Origin: Ramlibacter tataouinensis
Lineage (GTDB): Bacteria > Pseudomonadota > Gammaproteobacteria > Burkholderiales > Burkholderiaceae_C
Direction: 5' to 3'
NCBI GenBank assembly: GCA_002427815.1
Contig: DIZF01000026.1
Coordinates: 1 to 64,000 of the forward strand
DNA: 64,000 nt
Position 1 is the first letter of the stretch, and every line of letters starts with the position of its first letter. Made by a program: the position numbers and the translations under genes. Positions 33,729 to 43,700 of the stretch are shown in pieces. The notes under the pieces are model-generated. The model had not been told where the DNA came from. It was given only the letters and a program-made list of their open reading frames with translations, and did no database searches.

Positions 33729-34623
33729 ACCGCGGGCTTCTTCCAGCCTTTCCCCCTGGCTGAGGGCCTGGCTGGTCCTGTTGCTGCTTGCGCTGGCGGG
33801 GACCGTGCAGGCCATCCAGGTGGTCGACGACCGCGGCGTCGCGGTAAACCTGACACGGGCGCCGCAGCGCATCATCACCATGCTGCCGTCATTGGCCGAG
33901 GCGGTGTGCGAGCTGGGCGCCTGTGATCGCATGGTCGGGGTCGACGACTATGCCGACTGGCCGCTGTCGGTGCAGCGGCTGCCGCGTGTCGGCGGGGTGG
34001 AAGACGCCAACATCGAAAGGATCGTGGCGCTCAAGCCCGACCTGGTGCTGCTGTCGGCTACTTCGCGGGCGATCGGCCGGCTGGAAAGCCTGGGGATCCC
34101 GGTCTTCGGCGTTGAGCTCAAGACCCTCGCCGATGTGCAAAGGAGCTTGCATCAGGTCGCCCGGGTGCTGGAGGTGCACGGCGCGGCAGCACTGTGGTCG
34201 CGGATCGACGCGGGCATAGCCCAGGCTGCGCGCGACCTGCCCGCGTCACTGCGGGGCACCACGGTCTACTTCGAAGTCGGCAGCGGTCCCTACGCGGCCA
34301 GCGCGTCGTCCCACATCGGCGAATTGCTGTCCCGCATAGGCGCCACCAACATCGTGCCGGCGACGCTGGGCAGCGTGCCCAAACTCAATCCTGAATTCGT
34401 GGTTCGCGCCGACCCGCAGGTCATCATGCTTTCCTACAGCAGCGCGCAGCCGGTGGATCGCCGCCCGGGCTGGCGCCGCATCCGCGCGGTGCGCGACGGC
34501 CGCGTTTGCGCGCTCACGCCGGCGCAGGCGGACGTGGTGGTGCGTCCGGGCCCGCGCCTCGCCGAGGCCGCCCAGATCATGGCGCGATGCCTGCAACAGC
34601 CGGCGAACGGCCGCGCACCGTGA
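33721..34623 (+). CDS. btuF: Cobalamin ABC transporter substrate-binding protein
   Basis: 300 residues. A hydrophobic signal segment LVLLLLALAGTVQA is followed by QRIITMLPSLAEAVCELGACDRMVGVDDYADWP, the BtuF start, and the lobe hinge region with LVLLSATSRAIGRLESLGIPVFGVE. The loop at the end has PAQADVVVRPGPRLAEAAQIM. It should carry periplasmic B12 to BtuC/BtuD. The ATG overlaps the end of the preceding gene, and its own stop overlaps the GTG of btuC, so the operon is translationally coupled. Confidence 0.87.
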   Translation: MGEPRASSSLSPWLRAWLVLLLLALAGTVQAIQVVDDRGVAVNLTRAPQRIITMLPSLAEAVCELGACDRMVGVDDYADWPLSVQRLPRVGGVEDANIERIVALKPDLVLLSATSRAIGRLESLGIPVFGVELKTLADVQRSLHQVARVLEVHGAAALWSRIDAGIAQAARDLPASLRGTTVYFEVGSGPYAASASSHIGELLSRIGATNIVPATLGSVPKLNPEFVVRADPQVIMLSYSSAQPVDRRPGWRRIRAVRDGRVCALTPAQADVVVRPGPRLAEAAQIMARCLQQPANGRAP

Positions 34624-35615
34624 GCGCTCACCGCGTTCATGCGCCCGCGCCCCTGTGCCTGCTGCTGCTGGCCGCGACCGCCGTGCTGTGCGCCGCCGGC
34701 GCCGCCGTGGGCAGCATGGGGTGGGAGCCGCTGTGGGGCCATGGGGGAGACGCTGCGGCCGCGATCCTGTGGGACATCCGCTTACCGCGCACCCTGGGCG
34801 CATGGCTGGCCGGTGCGCTGCTGGGGCTGGCCGGCGCGGTGGCGCAGGGCCTGTTTCGCAATCCGCTGGCCGATCCCTATTTGCTGGGCAGCGCCACCGG
34901 GGCCGCGTTGGGCGTTGCCCTGTTGCTGGTGCTGATCGGTGTCTCGCCGATCGCCGCATCGGGCTGGCTGGCCCGGCTGGGTCTGACCGGCGCGGGTTTC
35001 GTCGGCGCGGTGGTCGCGGTGCTGGTCACGCTCGCGCTGGCCAAAGGCGTGCAGCACACGCTGCGCCTGTTGCTGGCCGGCGTGATCGTCGGCATGGTGT
35101 TCGGCGCCTTGTCGGCCCTGGTGATGTTCTGGGTGCCCGATGTGATGCGTGCGATGCAGTCCTTTCTGCTGGGCACCACCGGCTTTCTGGGCTGGTCCGC
35201 TGTGGCCCTGCTGGCGGCTGTGTTCGCAGCGGGCCTGTTGGTCGCGATGGCCTTCAGCCGGGCCCTGGATGCACTTTCGCTGGGCGAGACCACCGCGGCC
35301 AGCCTGGGCATCGCCCTCGGGCCGGCACGCGCTGTCCTGATCGCGGTCATGGCCCTGGCGACGGGCGCTGCGGTGGCCCAGGTCGGGCTCATCGCCTTCA
35401 TTGGTCTGGTCGCGCCGCACATCGTGCGTGCCGCCGTCAAGCCGACCTATCGCTGGCTGTTGCCGCTCGCCGCGCTCGCGGGCGGCGTGTTGCTGCTGGC
35501 GGCGGACGTGCTCGCGCGCTGGCTGCTGGCGCCGCAGGAATTGCCCGTGGGCGTGCTCACGGCTGTGCTCGGCGGCGGCTACCTGCTTTGGCTCATGCAC
35601 CGGAGGCCGCTGTGA
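34620..35615 (+). CDS. btuC: Cobalamin ABC transporter permease
   Basis: 331 residues, FecCD/BtuC family with about 10 membrane helices. The coupling region GLFRNPLADPYLLGSATGAALG and the later GLVAPHIVRAAV motif are family signatures. The GTG start overlaps the upstream TGA (GTGA) and is favoured; an in-frame ATG at 34587 would overlap btuF by 37 bases and is the alternative. A second GTGA junction joins btuC to btuD. Moves B12 across the inner membrane. Confidence 0.9.
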   Translation: MSAHRVHAPAPLCLLLLAATAVLCAAGAAVGSMGWEPLWGHGGDAAAAILWDIRLPRTLGAWLAGALLGLAGAVAQGLFRNPLADPYLLGSATGAALGVALLLVLIGVSPIAASGWLARLGLTGAGFVGAVVAVLVTLALAKGVQHTLRLLLAGVIVGMVFGALSALVMFWVPDVMRAMQSFLLGTTGFLGWSAVALLAAVFAAGLLVAMAFSRALDALSLGETTAASLGIALGPARAVLIAVMALATGAAVAQVGLIAFIGLVAPHIVRAAVKPTYRWLLPLAALAGGVLLLAADVLARWLLAPQELPVGVLTAVLGGGYLLWLMHRRPL

Positions 35616-36391
35616 GCGAGCCGGCGCTGGCCGCCGCCGGGCTGAGGGTCGCGCTGGGCGGCGCGGAGGTGCTGCATGGCATCACGCTGTCCCTGCCGGC
35701 GGGCCGCTGGACTGCGATCGTCGGTCCCAATGGCGCCGGCAAGACAACGCTGCTGAAGGCGCTGGCGCACCTGCTGCCCTGCCGCGGCGAGGCCTGGATC
35801 GCCGGACGCGCGGCAGGAGACTGGACACCGCGCGAGCGCGGCCGCCTGCTGGCGTGGCTGGGGCAGAGCGAGGGTGGGGCGCAAGACCTGATGGCCCAGG
35901 ATGTCGTGATGCTGGGGCGTTTGCCGCATCAGTCCTGGCTCGGTCCGTCCAGTGGGCAGGACCGCTCGGCCGTGGAAGACGCCATGCGCGAAACCCAATG
36001 CTGGGAATGGCGCGGCCGCACCCTGGGCAGCCTGTCGGGCGGCGAGCGCCAGCGGGTGCTGCTGGCGCGGGCGCTGGCGGTGCAGGCGCCGCTGTTGGTC
36101 ATGGACGAGCCGCTGGCCAACCTCGACCCGCCGCACCAGGCCGACTGGCTGCGCATCGTGCGCCGCCACGTGCAGCGCGGCGGCACCGCGGTGAGCGTGC
36201 TGCACGAAATCACGATGGCGCTGCACGCCGATGACATGGTGCTCATGGACGCCGGGCGGGTGGTGCACCAGGGCGCCTGCGCGGACCCCGGCACGCACCG
36301 GGCGCTGGAGCGGGTGTTCGACGGACGCATCGGCGTGCATTCGCTGGCCGGGCAGTGGTTGGCCCTGCCGAACGAATTCAGCGCTGCCTGA
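35612..36391 (+). CDS. btuD: Cobalamin ABC transporter ATP-binding protein
   Basis: 259 residues. The Walker A loop is VGPNGAGKTTLLKALA (near residue 37), the signature is LGSLSGGERQRVLLARALA, Walker B is LLVMDEPLANLDP and the H-loop is VLHEITMALH. Begins with GTG overlapping the btuC stop. It drives BtuCF-mediated import. The gene ends 61 bases before cobQ, with no clear terminator between. Confidence 0.93.
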   Translation: MSEPALAAAGLRVALGGAEVLHGITLSLPAGRWTAIVGPNGAGKTTLLKALAHLLPCRGEAWIAGRAAGDWTPRERGRLLAWLGQSEGGAQDLMAQDVVMLGRLPHQSWLGPSSGQDRSAVEDAMRETQCWEWRGRTLGSLSGGERQRVLLARALAVQAPLLVMDEPLANLDPPHQADWLRIVRRHVQRGGTAVSVLHEITMALHADDMVLMDAGRVVHQGACADPGTHRALERVFDGRIGVHSLAGQWLALPNEFSAA

Positions 36392-36452
36392 TCATGGCAA
36401 ACCCCAAGTCGCCGGCTCACCCTCGCGGCGGTCCGCTGCCGCAAGGGCCACG

Positions 36453-37907
36453 ATGACCGCACGCTGCGTGATGGTGCTGGGCACCACCAGCGGTGCCGGC
36501 AAGAGCTGGCTGGCCACGGCGTTGTGCCGGTGGTATGCGCGCCAGGGCCTCAAGGTGGCGCCCTTCAAGGCCCAGAACATGAGCAACAACGCACGGGTTG
36601 TCGCCGGCGGAGAGATCGGCAGTGCCCAGTACTTCCAGGCGCTGGCGGCGGGCACCGAGCCGGACGTGCGCATGAACCCGCTCCTGCTCAAGCCCGAAAG
36701 CGACACCCACAGCCAGGTCGTGCTGCTGGGGCAGGTCGATGAAGCGCTCTCGCGCGTGCCGTGGCGCGACCGCGGCGAGCGGGTCTGGCCCCGGATCGCG
36801 AACGCGCTGGACGAGCTGCGTGCCGAGAACGACGTGGTGGTGATCGAGGGCGCGGGCTCTCCGGCGGAGATCAACCTGCGAGCCAGCGACGTCGTGAACC
36901 TGCGGGTGGCGCAGTACGCGCAGGCGCGCTGCCTGCTCGTCGCCGACATCGATCGAGGCGGCGCCTTCGCGCATCTGTACGGCACCTGGGCGCTGCTCGA
37001 ACCCGGCGAGCGCCAGTGCATCGCCGGTTTCGTGCTCAACAAGTTTCGGGGCGATCGCGCGCTGCTGGCGCCGGGACCGCGCATGCTGGAAGACCTCACC
37101 GGCATTCCAACCGTGGCGACGGTGCCGATGTGGCGCGAGCACGGCCTGCCCGAAGAGGACGGCATCTTCGACGACCGCAGCAGCGGCGCCGGCGAGGTGA
37201 GGAAGACCGTCGCCGTCGTTGCTTATCCGCGCGTCAGCAACCTCGACGAATTCCAGCCGCTGAAGAACCTGCCCGGTGTGCGCCTTGTGTGGGCTCGCTC
37301 GCCGGCCGATCTGGTGCAGTCCGACTGGATCGTGCTGCCCGGGTCCAAGCACACCAGCGCGGATCTGGGGTGGCTGCGCGCGCAGGGGCTGGACGCGGCA
37401 ATCGCGCAGCATGCGGGTCGCGGTGGCGCGGTGCTCGGCATTTGCGGCGGGCTGCAGATGCTGGGCGAGGCCCTGATCGATCCGCACGCCATCGACAGCA
37501 ACCGGCCGGGCCTGGGATTGTTGCCGCTCGTCACCGCGTTCGAGCCGGCAAAGACCGTGAAACGCACGGCGGCGCGCTTCGAAACGATCATCGGTCCCTG
37601 GGCCGCGCTGTCCGGCGTGAGCGTGCAGGGCTACGAAATCCATCACGGGCGCACCGTGCAGCATCCGGCGATGGCTCCCGCACGGGTCGTGCTGCCGCAG
37701 GGGCTGGCCTGGCAGAGCCAGCAGGGCCAGGTCCTGGGCGTCTACCTGCACGGATTGTTCGAGGACGCCGCCGTGCTGCAGGCGCTGTTCGGCGCGCGCG
37801 TGCCGACTCTGGACAGCGTCTTCGAGGGCCTTGCCGATTGCATAGCCCGGGAATTCCCGCGCGCCCTGCTGGCGGACTTCGTTGGCCAACCGGGCCGCCG
37901 CGTCTGA
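36453..37907 (+). CDS. cobQ: Cobyric acid synthase
   Basis: About 484 residues. The amidotransferase family features are an N-terminal P-loop VLGTTSGAGKSWLATALCRWYARQG with KAQNMSNNA following, the ATP/Mg region EGAGSPAEINL, and the C-terminal glutaminase-like domain with ICGGLQMLG (catalytic Cys) and YEIHHGRT (His). It amidates adenosylcobyrinic acid a,c-diamide at b, d, e and g positions. Placed with btu genes, it suggests salvage or late-stage synthesis of cobalamin; the rest of the pathway is not in this window. Confidence 0.94.
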   Translation: MTARCVMVLGTTSGAGKSWLATALCRWYARQGLKVAPFKAQNMSNNARVVAGGEIGSAQYFQALAAGTEPDVRMNPLLLKPESDTHSQVVLLGQVDEALSRVPWRDRGERVWPRIANALDELRAENDVVVIEGAGSPAEINLRASDVVNLRVAQYAQARCLLVADIDRGGAFAHLYGTWALLEPGERQCIAGFVLNKFRGDRALLAPGPRMLEDLTGIPTVATVPMWREHGLPEEDGIFDDRSSGAGEVRKTVAVVAYPRVSNLDEFQPLKNLPGVRLVWARSPADLVQSDWIVLPGSKHTSADLGWLRAQGLDAAIAQHAGRGGAVLGICGGLQMLGEALIDPHAIDSNRPGLGLLPLVTAFEPAKTVKRTAARFETIIGPWAALSGVSVQGYEIHHGRTVQHPAMAPARVVLPQGLAWQSQQGQVLGVYLHGLFEDAAVLQALFGARVPTLDSVFEGLADCIAREFPRALLADFVGQPGRRV

Positions 37908-37991
37908 ACAGGCGACCCGGGGCCGCACCGGTTGTGGCCTTTGCCGCCAGCGTCTATGCTTGCAGGCACCCACCAACCTGGAGTGCGCCTC

Positions 37992-38426
37992 ATGTACAAG
38001 CGAATCCTGCTGGCCTACGACGGGTCCGACGCCGGCCAGAAAGCATTGCTGGACTGCCAGGACCTCGCGCAATGGAGCCAGTCCGAGCTCTTCCTTATCG
38101 CAGTGATGCCCTCCGCCATGAGCTTTGTCGGCCTGGAAGGCGGTGTCTACGACATGGAGCTGGAGGAGCGCGAGAAGAAGAAGCACCGCGCCGTGCTGGA
38201 CGACGGCTTGCGCCGCCTGTCCGAGGCCGGCTACGCGGCGCGCGGCGAAGTCCTGGTAGGCGAAGCCGTGGACGAGATCACCAAGTACGCGCGCAAGATC
38301 GAGGCCAACCTCATCGTGGTGGGCCACAAGCACCTGGACAGCTGGGCGGCGCGCTGGTGGCGCGGCTCGATTTCGGGCGCGCTGATCGAGCATGCCCCCT
38401 GCAGCGTCCTGGTGGTCATCACCTGA
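37992..38426 (+). CDS. Universal stress protein, UspA family
   Basis: 144 residues. The core begins YKRILLAYDGSDAGQKAL and ends with the ATP-binding pattern IVVGHKHLDSWAARWWRGSISGALIEHAPCSVLVV, which matches the G-2x-G-9x-G-S/T motif of nucleotide-binding UspA members with changes (GHK...GSISG). Between them is a helical insert, ELEEREKKKHRAVLDD. The role is general stress tolerance, substrate-independent. The ATG at 37992 follows the short 84-base gap after cobQ. Confidence 0.9.
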   Translation: MYKRILLAYDGSDAGQKALLDCQDLAQWSQSELFLIAVMPSAMSFVGLEGGVYDMELEEREKKKHRAVLDDGLRRLSEAGYAARGEVLVGEAVDEITKYARKIEANLIVVGHKHLDSWAARWWRGSISGALIEHAPCSVLVVIT

Positions 38427-38445
38427 TAGTGCGGCGAGTTCCGCC

Positions 38446-39105
38446 ATGCAGATTCCCGCGAGGCGCCGGGGGCCGGACCGTTCCGCAGCGCTGGCGCAAT
38501 ACCGCCGGCGCGCCCGGTACTACGACCAGGAGCTCGCGCTTTTCGAACCCATCCGCGAGCAGGCCATCGCCAGGCTGAGGCTGGCACCCGGTGCCACGGT
38601 GCTGGATGTGGGCTGCGGCACGGGCTTGAGCTTCCAGCTGCTGCACGACCGCCTCGGCGACAGCGGGCGCATCGTCGGCATCGAGCAATGTCCCGAGATG
38701 ATGGCCAAGGCCTGCGCACGCGTGCACCAGGCGCACTGGCACAACGTGGACCTGGTTTGCGCGCCGGCGGCCACCGCGACTATCGATACGCGGGCCGATG
38801 CGGCGCTGTTCCATTTCACGCACGACATCCTGCGCGAGGACGCGGCCATCGAGAACGTGTTGACCCATCTCAAGCCCGGCGCGCGCGTGGTCGCCACCGG
38901 GCTGCAGTGGGCGCCGCCCTGGATGTGGCCGGCCAACGGCTTCGTGATGGCCGCCGCCCTGTATTCGGTCACGGCGCTGGAGAGCCTGGCCCGGCCCTGG
39001 GACAAGCTGGAGCGCCGGCTGCGCTACGTGGAGTTCGACACGGCGCTCCTGGGCGGCATCTACATTTTGTCCGGCAGCTACAGTCCGACCGAGACCGGGC
39101 ACTGA
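38446..39105 (+). CDS. Class I SAM-dependent methyltransferase
   Basis: 219 residues. Motif I is VLDVGCGTGLSFQLLHDRLG (near residue 50), followed by the acidic strand IVGIEQCPEMM and a mid-domain DAALFHFTHDI. The C-terminal part (PWMWPANGFVMAAALYS, LGGIYILSGSY) is hydrophobic, as in UbiE/phosphatidylethanolamine methyltransferase-like proteins. The acceptor is unknown. The ATG at 38446 (MQIPARRRG) is chosen over the frame's start at 38392, which overlaps the Usp gene. Confidence 0.85.
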   Translation: MQIPARRRGPDRSAALAQYRRRARYYDQELALFEPIREQAIARLRLAPGATVLDVGCGTGLSFQLLHDRLGDSGRIVGIEQCPEMMAKACARVHQAHWHNVDLVCAPAATATIDTRADAALFHFTHDILREDAAIENVLTHLKPGARVVATGLQWAPPWMWPANGFVMAAALYSVTALESLARPWDKLERRLRYVEFDTALLGGIYILSGSYSPTETGH

Positions 39106-39189
39106 GGTTTACCGTCACTTCTTGATGCTCGGGCGCCGGCACCGCTTCCTGATGTTCGGGCTCCGACACCGCACTTGGTAAACCCTCAG
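39102..39189 (+). repeat. 27-bp tandem repeat pair inside an inverted repeat
   Basis: Two adjacent 27-base copies with few mismatches, 39119-39145 (TTCTTGATGCTCGGGCG...) and 39146-39172 (TTCCTGATGTTCGGGCT...), are flanked by CTGAGGTTTACC (39102-39113) and GGTAAACCCTCAG (39177-39189), which are inverted complements bar one base. The left arm overlaps the methyltransferase stop codon. It lies between the methyltransferase and the efflux operon and may serve as a large terminator or as a mobile repeat scar. Confidence 0.65.
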
Positions 39190-39335
39190 TAAAGTTCCCG
39201 CCCGGGCGCAGGACACCACCTACATTGTGTTGCGTTACGCGCCGATGGCTCTGCCGGGACGTTACAGTCAACCTCCGGGGACGCGGGGGAACGTAGCAAA
39301 CTGCCGAGGCGGGCGCCGCCCCCAGAAGGACACAG

Positions 39336-40739
39336 ATGGATCCCCAGTCACCGGCGCCGCCCCATTCCCTCGAACCCATCCCGGACACCGAGCCGCCCCG
39401 CCGCCGCATCAGCCGCCGCACAACCCTGCTGGGTAGCCTGATCGCCATTGCCGTGGTCGGCGGGGTGGGCTGGCTGGCCTGGGAACTGACCCATAGGGAA
39501 GCGCCCGCAGTGGCCGGGCCGGGTCCAGGCGGAGGTGCTCCCGGCGGCGCCAGCCGTGCCGGCGCCGCCGCGCCGCGGGGACCGGCAACCACCGTCGGTA
39601 TCGCCGTGGCCGAGCGCGCCGACATTCCCATTGTCGTCGACGCGCTCGGCACCGTCACGCCGCAAGCGACGGTGCGGGTGCGGCCCCAGGTCTCGGGCGT
39701 GCTGCAGCAGCTGCTGTTCAAGGAAGGGCAGATGGTGCGCAAGGGCGACCTGCTGGCCACTATCGATCCGCGCCAGTTCGAGCTGACCTTGCAGCAGGCC
39801 GTCGGCCAGCGCATGCGCGACGAAGCGCAGCTGGAGGCCGCGCGCGTGACCCTGGAGCGCTATCGCACGCTGCTGCAGCAGGACTCGATCGCGCGCCAGG
39901 ACGTGGACACCCAGGCCGCGCTGGTCAAGCAGCTCGAAGGCACCGTCGTCTCCGACAAGGCCAACGAGGGCACGGCCCGTCTCAATCTCGGCTACACCCG
40001 CATCGTCGCGCCCGTTGCCGGGCGCGTCGGGCTGCGCACGGTCGACGTGGGCAACGTGGTCAGCACGAGCGATGCCAACGGCGTGGCGCTGATCACGCAG
40101 CTGTCGCCGATCGATGTCGAGTTCGCCGTGCCGCAGGACCAGGCGCCCGAGCTGCAGCGCAATGCCGGCGCATCCATGGAAGCCAGGGCGCTCGACCGCA
40201 CGCGCACCGTGGTGCTGGACACCGGCGTATTCGCGTCACTGGACAACCAGGTCGATACCCAGACCGGGACGGTGCGCGCCAAGGCCCGCTTCAACAACAC
40301 CAAGCTGGCGCTGTTCCCCAGCCAGTTCGTCAATGTGCAGCTCAATGTGCGCACCATCCGCGACGCCGTGGTGGTTCCGGTGTCGGCGCTGCGCCAAGGC
40401 AGCGCCGGTGAGTATGTCTTCGTGCTCAAGGAGGACCGCACCGTGGCGCAGCGGCCGGTCCGGCGCGGCCAGGCGACCGTCGACAAGGTGCAGATCGCCA
40501 GCGGACTGCAGGTGGGCGAGCGCGTGATCACCGAGGGCGCGGACCGGTTGCGCGACGGCTCGCGGGTGGTGCTTCCGGGCGACACGCCCGGCGCCGCCGG
40601 CGCGCGCGGACCCGCGAGCGGGCGCCGGCGCGGCGGGCCCGATGGCGCTGCATCGGCCCCCGTCGGTGGAGCAGCGGCCGCCACCCCGGCTGGGACGCCC
40701 GCTTCAGGTGAGCGGCGGCGCCGCACCGCAGCCCAATGA
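39336..40739 (+). CDS. mdtA: RND efflux periplasmic adaptor (MdtA-like)
   Basis: 467 residues. A single N-terminal membrane segment (LLGSLIAIAVVGGVGWLAW) anchors the protein. The barrel-sandwich/lipoyl part reads VTVRVRPQVSGVLQQLLFKEGQMVRKGDLL-like, followed by a helical hairpin rich in Q and R, then NLGYTRIVAPVAGRVGLRTVDVGNVV. The C-terminus has an unusual low-complexity tail (SGRRRGGPDGAASAPVGGAAAATPAGTP). It bridges the RND pump to the outer-membrane channel. AGAAGGA precedes the ATG; the stop overlaps the next gene by 4 bases. Confidence 0.9.
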   Translation: MDPQSPAPPHSLEPIPDTEPPRRRISRRTTLLGSLIAIAVVGGVGWLAWELTHREAPAVAGPGPGGGAPGGASRAGAAAPRGPATTVGIAVAERADIPIVVDALGTVTPQATVRVRPQVSGVLQQLLFKEGQMVRKGDLLATIDPRQFELTLQQAVGQRMRDEAQLEAARVTLERYRTLLQQDSIARQDVDTQAALVKQLEGTVVSDKANEGTARLNLGYTRIVAPVAGRVGLRTVDVGNVVSTSDANGVALITQLSPIDVEFAVPQDQAPELQRNAGASMEARALDRTRTVVLDTGVFASLDNQVDTQTGTVRAKARFNNTKLALFPSQFVNVQLNVRTIRDAVVVPVSALRQGSAGEYVFVLKEDRTVAQRPVRRGQATVDKVQIASGLQVGERVITEGADRLRDGSRVVLPGDTPGAAGARGPASGRRRGGPDGAASAPVGGAAAATPAGTPASGERRRRTAAQ

Positions 40740-43700
40740 GTCCTTCGCGCCCGTTCATCCTGCGGCCGGTCGCCACCTCGCTGCTGATGGTGGCCATCGT
40801 GCTGGCCGGCATCGTGGGCTTCCGGTTCCTGCCGCTGTCGGCGCTGCCGCAGGTGGACTACCCGACCATCCAGGTGCAGACCCTGTATCCGGGCGGCAGC
40901 CCGGAGGTGATGGCGCAGACGGTCACGGCGCCGATGGAGCGGCAGTTCGGCCAGATGCCGGGGCTCGCGCGCATGAGTTCCACCAGCGCTGCCGGCGTTT
41001 CCATCGTCACCTTGCAGTTCAACCTGGGCCTGGCGCTGGACGTGGCCGAGCAGCAGGTGCAGGCCGCCATCAACGCCGGGGCCTCGCTGTTGCCGGCCGA
41101 CCTGCCGGCGCCGCCGATCTATGCCAAGGTCAACCCGGCCGACGCGCCGGTGCTGACGCTGGCGATCACCTCGGACACCTTGCCGCTGACCGAGGTGCAG
41201 AACATCGTCAACACCCGGCTGGCGCTGAAGATCAGCCAGGTCACCGGGGTCGGCCTGGTCACGCTGTCCGGCGGCCAGCGCCCGGCGGTGCGGGTGCAGG
41301 CCGACATCCGGACGCTGGCCTCGTACGGGCTCGGGCTCGACAGCATCCGCACGGCGATCACCGCCGCCAACGCCAACAGCGCCAAGGGCAGCATCGACGG
41401 GCCGACCCGGGCCTACACCATCAACTCCAATGACCAGCTGATGGCCGCCGCCGACTACGGCAAGGTCGTCGTGGCGTTTCGCAACGGCGCGCCGGTGCGC
41501 CTGTCCGACGTGGCGCGGGTGGTGCAAAGCGCGGAGAACGTCAAGCTCGGCGCCTGGGCCATGACCGGCGGGCAACTCAAGCCGGCCATCATCCTGGACG
41601 TGCAGCGGCAACCCGGCGCCAACGTCATCGCCACCGTGGACGCCATCAAGGCCCGCCTGCCGGAGCTCACCGCGGGCCTGCCGGCGGCGGTGCACATGGA
41701 CGTGCTGAGCGACCGCACCACCGGCATCCGGTCCTCGGTGGACCATGTGCAGATCGAGCTGATCCTGGCCGTGCTGCTGGTGGTGCTGGTGATCTTCGCG
41801 TTCCTGCACAGCCCGCGCGCGACGCTGATCGCCAGCCTGTCGGTGCCCATTTCCCTGATCGGCACCTGCGGGGCGATGTACCTGCTGGGCTACAGCCTGA
41901 ACAACCTCAGCCTGATGTCCATGACCATCGCCACTGGCTTCGTGGTGGACGATGCGATCGTGATGATTGAAAATATCTCGAGACACATCGAGGACGGCGA
42001 GCCGCCGATGGAAGCGGCCATGCGCGGTGCGAGCGAGATCGGCTTCACCATCATTTCGCTGACGGTGTCGCTGATCGCGGTGCTGATCCCGCTGCTGTTC
42101 ATGGGCGATGTGGTGGGGCGGCTGTTCCGCGAGTTCGCCGTCACGCTGGCCATCACCATCCTGATCTCGGCCGCCGTGTCGCTGACCCTGGTGCCGATGA
42201 TGTCGGCGCGCTGGCTCACCGCGCACCCGGGCGGGGAGACCGGCTTGGGCGGCAGGATGCAGCGCGGGTTCGATCGCGTCATCGAGCGTTACGACGTCGC
42301 GCTGCAATGGGTGCTGGAGCGCGAGCGCGCCACCCTGCTGGTCGCGCTGGCCACGATGGTGCTCACGGTGCTGCTGTACATCTGGATTCCCAAGGGCCTG
42401 TTCCCGACCCAGGACACCGGCCAGTTGCAGGCGCGGGTGGAGGCGACGCAATCGGTGTCGTATCCGCTGATGGCGCAGCTGCAGCAGGAGGTGGCGCGCC
42501 GCATCATGCAGGACCCCGAGGTCGAAACGCTCAGCAGTTTTGTCGGCGTGGACGCGACCAACAACACCATGCTGCACACCGGCCGCATGCTGATCAACCT
42601 GAAGAAGGGCCACGGCGACCAGCAGGACATCATGGACCGGTTGCGACAGCGCGCCCAGCAGGTTGCCGGTATCACCCTGTACCTGCAGCCGACCCAGGAC
42701 CTCACCATCGACGCCGAGAGCGGCCCGACGCAATACCGCTTCTCGATCGAGGCGGCGGACAGCGCCACGGTAGCCCAGGCGGCCGCGCGCATTGTGCAGA
42801 GGTTGCAGACCGTCAAGCAGGTGCGCAACGTGGTGACCGATGCGGACGCGTCCAGCGCAGCGGTCTACGTGGACATCGACCGCGACTCGGCGGCGCGCCT
42901 GAACATCTCGGCTGCCAACATCGACGACGCCCTGTACAGCGCCTTCGGCCAGCGCATCGTCTCCACAATCTTCACCGAGACCAACCAGTACCGGGTCATC
43001 CTCGAGGCACGCCCGGATGCCGACGTCACGCCGGCGACGCTGGGCATGGTGCAGCTGCGCACCTCATCGGGCGACGCGGTGCCGCTGTCGTCGATCGCCA
43101 ACATCGCCCTGCGCCGCGCGCCGCTGCAGATCACCCACGTGGCGCAGTACCCGGCGACCACCATCGGCTTCGATACCGCGCCGGGCGAGTCCCTGGGCTC
43201 GGCGGTAGACACCATTCGCGCGGCGGCCGACGAAATCAAGCTGCCGCCGGGCGTGACCATGACGTTCCTCGGCGCGTCGGGCGCTTACGAGGCATCGCTC
43301 ACCAATCAGCTCTGGCTGATCCTGGCGGCGGTGGTGTGCGTGTACATCGTGCTGGGGGTGCTGTACGAGAGCTACATCCACCCTCTCACCATCCTGTCGA
43401 CGCTGCCGTCGGCCGGCGTCGGGGCCTTGCTGGCGCTGATGATCACCGGCCAGGGCCTGGGCGTGGTCGGCATCATCGGCATCATCCTCTTGATCGGCAT
43501 CGTCAAGAAGAACGCGATCATGATGATCGACTTCGCGATCGAGGCCGAGCGCAACGAAGGCAAATCGGCCCGCGAGGCGATCCATCAGGCCGCGCTGCTG
43601 CGGTTCCGGCCGATCCTGATGACGACCCTGGCCGCGCTGTTCGCCGCTGTGCCGCTGATGCTGGGCTGGGGCGAGGGCGCCGAGTTGCGCCGCCCGCTCG

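Noticed and set aside
39992..42733. A 913-codon minus-strand frame opposite the mdtA/mdtB genes
   Set aside because: The sequence reads as His/Arg/Gln-rich antisense of conserved RND motifs; no motif or ribosome site of its own.
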